Source: B18-G4 sp032250805
GTDB lineage: Bacteria > Bacteroidota > Bacteroidia > Bacteroidales > B18-G4
Direction: 5' to 3'
Assembly: GCA_032250805.1 (NCBI GenBank)
Contig: JAVVEM010000005.1
Coordinates: forward strand, 51,426 to 115,425
DNA: 64,000 nt
In this document: piece after piece, positions 60,001 through 64,000 of the stretch
Numbering within the stretch: the first letter of the stretch is position 1
Layout: each line of letters begins with the position of its first letter
Translations under genes and position numbers: made by a program
The notes under the pieces: model-generated
The model's input: only the letters and a program-made list of their open reading frames with translations
What the model was told of the DNA's origin: nothing
Database searches by the model: none

Positions 60001-60122
60001 GTAGCAAAGATAAGCAATTAGGTGTTGGGGTTTTGGTTTTGTGTGTTGAGTGTTAAGTGTGTGTTGGATTTATGAACGCACATAATTATAAATTATAAAT
60101 TCTTCCCTCCCCTCATCCTCTC

Positions 60123-60755
60123 TTAAAACAGTCCATCTCTTTTGCTTGACAGTGCTTTAAAGCGATATCCCCGCCCGATGGCACGCTCGATATATTGTGC
60201 CAGCACATATTCAACCTTTTCGATGGCCTTTGGGTGGTCGTGAAATACGACGATGGCTCCCGGCCGGGTGTGTTCCCAGGTTTTTTCGAGGCAGGTTTCG
60301 CGGCTTACCCTCGCATCAAAGTCGCGGCTCAGCACCGTCCACATAAAAATGTCGTAATGCCGGCTGAGGCTCTTTTTCTGCGAGCGTGTGATCCGGCCGT
60401 ATGGCGGGCGAAAGATAAGATTGTTTACCACTTCACGATTTTTCTGCACATTTTCGAGGTATCTGGCCTTCGATGTTTTCCACCCGTTAAGATGATTGTA
60501 GGTATGATTTCCCACTGCATGCCCGTTGTTGTGGATCATCTCATAAAGTTCGGGATTCTTCACTACGTTTTCTCCAACACAAAAGAATGTAGCATTGGCA
60601 TCGTATTGCTTGAGGGTATGCAGGATCACCGGGGTTGTATCCGGGTTGGGACCATCATCAAAGCTGAGATAGATCGTGCGTCCGTCATCAGGCATCTCCC
60701 AAATGAGGTCTTTTCCGTATAGTCGCCGGAGCCAGTATGGAGTTGAAAATAACAT
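60123..60755 (-). CDS. Polysaccharide deacetylase (NodB domain)
   Basis: The protein has 210 residues. NodB motifs: SFDDGPNPDTTP (catalytic Asp and metal Asp), HTYNHLNGW (the H-x3-H metal site), FRPPYGRITRSQ, and a late FHDHPKAIEKV with the catalytic His. No signal peptide is visible, so it may act in the cytosol or at the membrane on N- or O-acetylated sugars. It lies 6 bp downstream of the DUF2723 gene, suggesting a shared task in envelope glycan or glycoprotein synthesis. Confidence 0.93.
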   Translation of the reverse strand: MLFSTPYWLRRLYGKDLIWEMPDDGRTIYLSFDDGPNPDTTPVILHTLKQYDANATFFCVGENVVKNPELYEMIHNNGHAVGNHTYNHLNGWKTSKARYLENVQKNREVVNNLIFRPPYGRITRSQKKSLSRHYDIFMWTVLSRDFDARVSRETCLEKTWEHTRPGAIVVFHDHPKAIEKVEYVLAQYIERAIGRGYRFKALSSKRDGLF

Positions 60756-60761
60756 CTTTAT

Positions 60762-63700
60762 TTATACGCCCAGTCTTCCAATATAAATATCATAGAAGTC
60801 ATTAAACAATGCTTCAGCTTTGTTTTGCATTTCCGTTTGTTGATTACGGCGGGCCAGTTCCTTTATCTCGTGTGCCATGCTGAGGTAATGCTTGCGCATA
60901 TCATCAACAAGCATGGCCTTGCGGCCCTCGAAACGGAAAAAATATTCCAGGTTCTGCTCGGTGATGTTGTAGATGCCTTCCAGTACACCAAGTCCCTTCT
61001 CAGTGGCTCCCGCTTTCAGGTAGGCTTCGGCAACGCCCATCACAAAATAGTTATAGGGTATGCTTTCGGGCGGGATCAGTTCCATGATCCTGTCGCAAAC
61101 CATAATGGCCGAATCGTTCTTGCCTTCCTTCACCAGCTCAAGCGCCAGGCGGCCGTAAATACTGCGCAGGTTCATCGACATGCGGAGGTTGTCCTCGTTC
61201 AGGTATACATCGGGGTCTTCCATACCCGAACTGAACTTGTTCATGAGGTTATTATATAATATGTCGGTATTGATCCTGCCGGGCTCCTGGTTATTGCGGT
61301 TCTCAGTTTTGATGGGTACAAGGCGGTATGCCATGCCTTCGGCCTGGAAGTAGTCGCTAAGGCCGATATAGGCATTGCTGCCTGTTGTGCTGGCAAAATA
61401 TACCGGCCGCTCCCAGTCGTTGGTGGCAAGAAAGTCGAGCAAAATAAGATTATTGCGCTGTATGGCCCAGTTGTTGATCTTCCAGGTAACCGGACGGATA
61501 AGGTGCGCCAGTTCGGGAGGTACCGTGCCATTGTTCACCACTTTTGCTGAATCAACACTGAGTTTAAATTGTTTGGTGGGGAAGTAGTCGATTACGGTAC
61601 CTTCGCGCGTAAAGCGGAGCTTACTCTCATCTTTGTGAATGATGTCGAACAAGGTCTTCACCTCAACGGGCTCCGTGATATTTTCGCTTTCGATGAGGTA
61701 TACAACATCGCGTGTACCCTGGCGGTACTGCTCCCTCGTCAACGAAATGGGCATGGGATCAGAGTCGTAGGCCTTGCGTACCATCTGGTCAACATACCAG
61801 TCGCCGTTGAGGAGGCTAAGATTGCAAACCCGCACGTCGGTGCGGATGCCTTCCACCTCCTGGGCATACCATAAGGGGAAGGTATCGTTGTCGCCATTGG
61901 TGAAGATCACGGCATCAGGTTCGCAGGAGTTCAGGTAATTCTTAGCCATCTCCAGGGCGGTATAGCGTCCGCTGCGATCATGGTCGTCCCAGCCCTGGGC
62001 CCCCATAATTACAGGCACCACCAGGCTTATGGCAGTAGCTGCGATCGCAGCTGTTCTGCCGTCGATATATTTTTTCAGTTGCTCATAAAGAGCCATCACG
62101 CCCAGGCCTATCCATATGGCGAAAGCATAAAAGGAAGCAGCATAGGCATAGTCGCGCTCACGCGGTTGGGGCGAGTGCTGGTTGAGGTAGATCACAATAG
62201 CCAGCCCTGTCATGATAAAGAGCAGCGAAACCACCCAGGCATCGCGCGACTTGCGCCTGAAATGATATGCCAGGCCAATGAGGCCCAGGATAAAGGGAAG
62301 AAAATAAAATTTGTTACGGGCATTGTTATCAAAATTATCCGGCAGATCAGTCTGCGGACCCAAACGGGCCTCATCGAGAAAGGTAATGCCGCTGATCCAG
62401 TTGCCGTGCACCAGGTCGCCGTAGCCTCCCTGCATGTCGTTCTGCCGTCCGGCGAAGTTCCACATAAAGTAGCGCCAGTACATATGTCCGATCTGGTAGC
62501 GGAAAAAATATTTCAGATTCTGTCCGAAAGTGGGGATCTGCTCGTTTTCCGGATCGTTTGTAATGCCGGCCCAGTTCTTATAATCATTGATATAGCGTTG
62601 CTCCTGGTTGTTCCACATACGCGGAAAAATGGTCATGTGCTCAGGGCTGTATACCGGAATATCTCCTTTCTTGTCGTCGATCACCACATATTTGCCGGCT
62701 TTGTTGTCGCGCGCATATACAGGCTTGCCATCGGAACGGTCGACCACCCCGGCATTGTAGTATTGCCCGTAAAGTTTGGGCCAGGTACCGTATTGCTCAC
62801 GGTTGAGGTAGGAAAGGAGGCTGATGGCATCCTTGGGGCTGTTCTCATTTATGGGCGTGTTCGCATTGGAGCGGATCACAAGCATAAGGAAGGAGGAATA
62901 GCCGATCAGTATAAATACGATCGACAGGATGATGGTATTTTGCTGAGGACCTCTTTGGCGGTTATACAGGATGCCGGCTGCCAGCAGGCCTGTGAGCAGT
63001 AGTGCAAAAAATACTGTTCCGGTGTGGAAAGGCAGGCCAAGGTTGTTCACAAACAACAACTCAGTGGTGGCAAAAAGCTGCACCACCTCGGGGATGATGC
63101 CATACATCACCGCGGCCAGGATCACAATGCTTACCCCAAAGGCGATAAAAGCTCCCTTGCGGGTAGGATTAAAGCGTTTGTAATAATATACCAGGGTGAT
63201 GGCAGGAATGGCCAGCAGGTTAAGCAGATGAACACCAATGGAGAGACCCATAAGGTATGCAATGAGGATCAGCCAGCGGTCGGCGTGCTTCTGGCCGGCC
63301 ACACGTTCCCACTTCAGGATGGCCCAGAAAACGATGGCCGTAAAAAATGACGACATCGCATATACTTCGCCTTCAACAGCCGAAAACCAGAACGAATCAG
63401 AAAAGGTATAGGCCAGGGCGCCAATGATGCTTGCACCAAGTACGGCAAATGTCTGACTGCGACTCATCTCACCGGCTTTCTCGTACATTTTGCGTCCCAG
63501 CATGACAATGCTCCAATAAAGGAAAAGAATGGTAAATGATGACGAGAGTGCCGACATGGTGTTGATCATGCGGGCTACCAGCGAAGTGTCGCCGAAGGCG
63601 AAAAGCGAAAAGAAACGTCCCAGGATCTGGAAAAGCGGAGCACCCGGAGGGTGACCTACCTGAAGCTTATATGCCGTGGCAATGTATTCGCCACAGTCCC

Positions 63701-63800
63701 AGAAACTGGCTGTAGGCTCAGAAGTAACGATATATACAACGGATGCGAATAAAAAGATGATCCATCCGATGATGAGATTGATTCGGGAAAAATTCTTCAT
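60762..63800 (-). CDS. DUF2723 multi-pass membrane protein, glycosyltransferase-like
   Basis: The protein has 1012 residues from the ATG at 63800; an in-frame ATG at 63827 adds nine residues. The DUF2723 start is SEPTASFWDCGEYIATAYKL followed by GHPPGAPLFQILGRFFS, with an acidic motif in the first loop as in GT-C glycosyltransferases. About twelve membrane helices cover residues 15-610. The C-terminal 400 residues are soluble (VIFTNGDNDTFPLWYAQ and a helical TPR-like end). Function is not settled; a lipid-sugar dependent O-glycosyltransferase is the usual proposal. Operon with the deacetylase. Confidence 0.9.
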   Translation of the reverse strand: MKNFSRINLIIGWIIFLFASVVYIVTSEPTASFWDCGEYIATAYKLQVGHPPGAPLFQILGRFFSLFAFGDTSLVARMINTMSALSSSFTILFLYWSIVMLGRKMYEKAGEMSRSQTFAVLGASIIGALAYTFSDSFWFSAVEGEVYAMSSFFTAIVFWAILKWERVAGQKHADRWLILIAYLMGLSIGVHLLNLLAIPAITLVYYYKRFNPTRKGAFIAFGVSIVILAAVMYGIIPEVVQLFATTELLFVNNLGLPFHTGTVFFALLLTGLLAAGILYNRQRGPQQNTIILSIVFILIGYSSFLMLVIRSNANTPINENSPKDAISLLSYLNREQYGTWPKLYGQYYNAGVVDRSDGKPVYARDNKAGKYVVIDDKKGDIPVYSPEHMTIFPRMWNNQEQRYINDYKNWAGITNDPENEQIPTFGQNLKYFFRYQIGHMYWRYFMWNFAGRQNDMQGGYGDLVHGNWISGITFLDEARLGPQTDLPDNFDNNARNKFYFLPFILGLIGLAYHFRRKSRDAWVVSLLFIMTGLAIVIYLNQHSPQPRERDYAYAASFYAFAIWIGLGVMALYEQLKKYIDGRTAAIAATAISLVVPVIMGAQGWDDHDRSGRYTALEMAKNYLNSCEPDAVIFTNGDNDTFPLWYAQEVEGIRTDVRVCNLSLLNGDWYVDQMVRKAYDSDPMPISLTREQYRQGTRDVVYLIESENITEPVEVKTLFDIIHKDESKLRFTREGTVIDYFPTKQFKLSVDSAKVVNNGTVPPELAHLIRPVTWKINNWAIQRNNLILLDFLATNDWERPVYFASTTGSNAYIGLSDYFQAEGMAYRLVPIKTENRNNQEPGRINTDILYNNLMNKFSSGMEDPDVYLNEDNLRMSMNLRSIYGRLALELVKEGKNDSAIMVCDRIMELIPPESIPYNYFVMGVAEAYLKAGATEKGLGVLEGIYNITEQNLEYFFRFEGRKAMLVDDMRKHYLSMAHEIKELARRNQQTEMQNKAEALFNDFYDIYIGRLGV

Positions 63801-63929
63801 TCTTTGGCTGATGTTTATTTTTCGCAATAAAGATAAATAAATTCAGACTACACCGGAAGCTTATAAGTGTTAAGGCTTGAGTTTTGGATAAAATCTTTGA
63901 ATGAATGCTTCAATCATTTGGCATCCGGG

Positions 63930-63997
63930 TTCCCGGGGCAGGCATTTAGGCATTTAGGCATTTAACCATTTAACCATGTAACCATTTAACCATGAAA
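63930..63997 (+). repeat. 8-bp tandem repeat at the window end
   Basis: A CCCGGGGCAG core is followed by seven 8-bp units (GCATTTAG x2, GCATTTAA, CCATTTAA, CCATGTAA, CCATTTAA, CCATGAAA; 63942-63997). The unit set and core match, in inverted orientation, the block after lptD (45715-45787). The array probably continues past the window. Confidence 0.65.
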
Positions 63998-64000
63998 CCC

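Noticed and set aside
61980..63002. Long plus-strand open frame (340 codons)
   Set aside because: It lies fully antisense to the DUF2723 gene, has no family pattern, and its codon pattern mirrors the real gene.

Overview
The window is chromosomal DNA from a member of the Bacteroidota, most likely the Bacteroidales/Marinilabiliales side. The evidence is a SusC-type TonB-linked receptor in a polysaccharide utilisation locus, proteins with type IX secretion (T9SS) C-terminal domains, an S46 dipeptidyl-peptidase, DUF5777 barrels, a DUF2723 membrane protein, methylmalonyl-CoA mutase, and promoters of the phylum's TAnnTTTG type. There are no rRNA or tRNA genes, CRISPR arrays or insertion sequences. 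Genes are dense and mostly housekeeping, with two accessory blocks.

Layout. Positions 1-10123 (minus strand) hold a glycan locus: a hybrid LuxR-type 'triple-Y' sensor/regulator, a mutarotase-fold secreted protein, a PKD surface lipoprotein, a GH16 endo-glucanase and a SusC receptor cut by the window edge. Positions 10124-18574 hold an OstA-like protein, flavodoxin with a palindromic operator, a small heat-shock protein, a membrane flippase-like protein, glutamine synthetase, the MeaB chaperone, and a ZIP transporter operon. Positions 18813-21035 hold a decaying module: a cytochrome-type lipoprotein pseudogene, an OB-fold protein and a DUF5777 barrel. Positions 21049-31956 hold a minus-strand respiratory cluster: hexahaem lipoprotein, CX4CH lipoprotein, DUF5777 barrel, monohaem cytochrome, heptahaem membrane cytochrome, b-type cytochrome, Tat-exported 4x[4Fe-4S] protein, NrfD-type quinone subunit, a membrane-anchored unknown, and the System II haem lyase pair ResB/CcsA. 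An FNR-type regulator lies upstream.

Positions 32131-38702 hold small enzymes, panC, panD, rfaE2, radA and xth. Positions 38828-45650 hold a ClC channel, an MCE protein, an amidase and LptD. Positions 46089-51181 hold RidA, a DPP11-like peptidase, a T9SS cargo and a DUF1207 protein. Positions 51405-57982 hold mutA-mutB, adenine deaminase and an ArsR regulator. Positions 58228-63800 hold an Ig-like lipoprotein, a polysaccharide deacetylase and a DUF2723 protein.

The most interesting element is the 21-31 kb cluster. It looks like a self-contained electron route from the menaquinone pool, through NrfD/Fe-S/multihaem cytochromes, to outer-membrane haem lipoproteins beside a barrel, with its own cytochrome-maturation genes, but with no recognisable terminal reductase. 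Two intrinsic terminators lie inside the gene series. A degenerate paralogue of its outer-membrane module sits next to it in convergent orientation. A second unusual layer is a family of short-period intergenic repeats (7-8 bp units, GAGTCCTCGGGGCA core, CCCGCC...GGCGGG hairpins). One copy is embedded in frame in the 5' coding region of lptD and matches, inverted, the DNA just after lptD.
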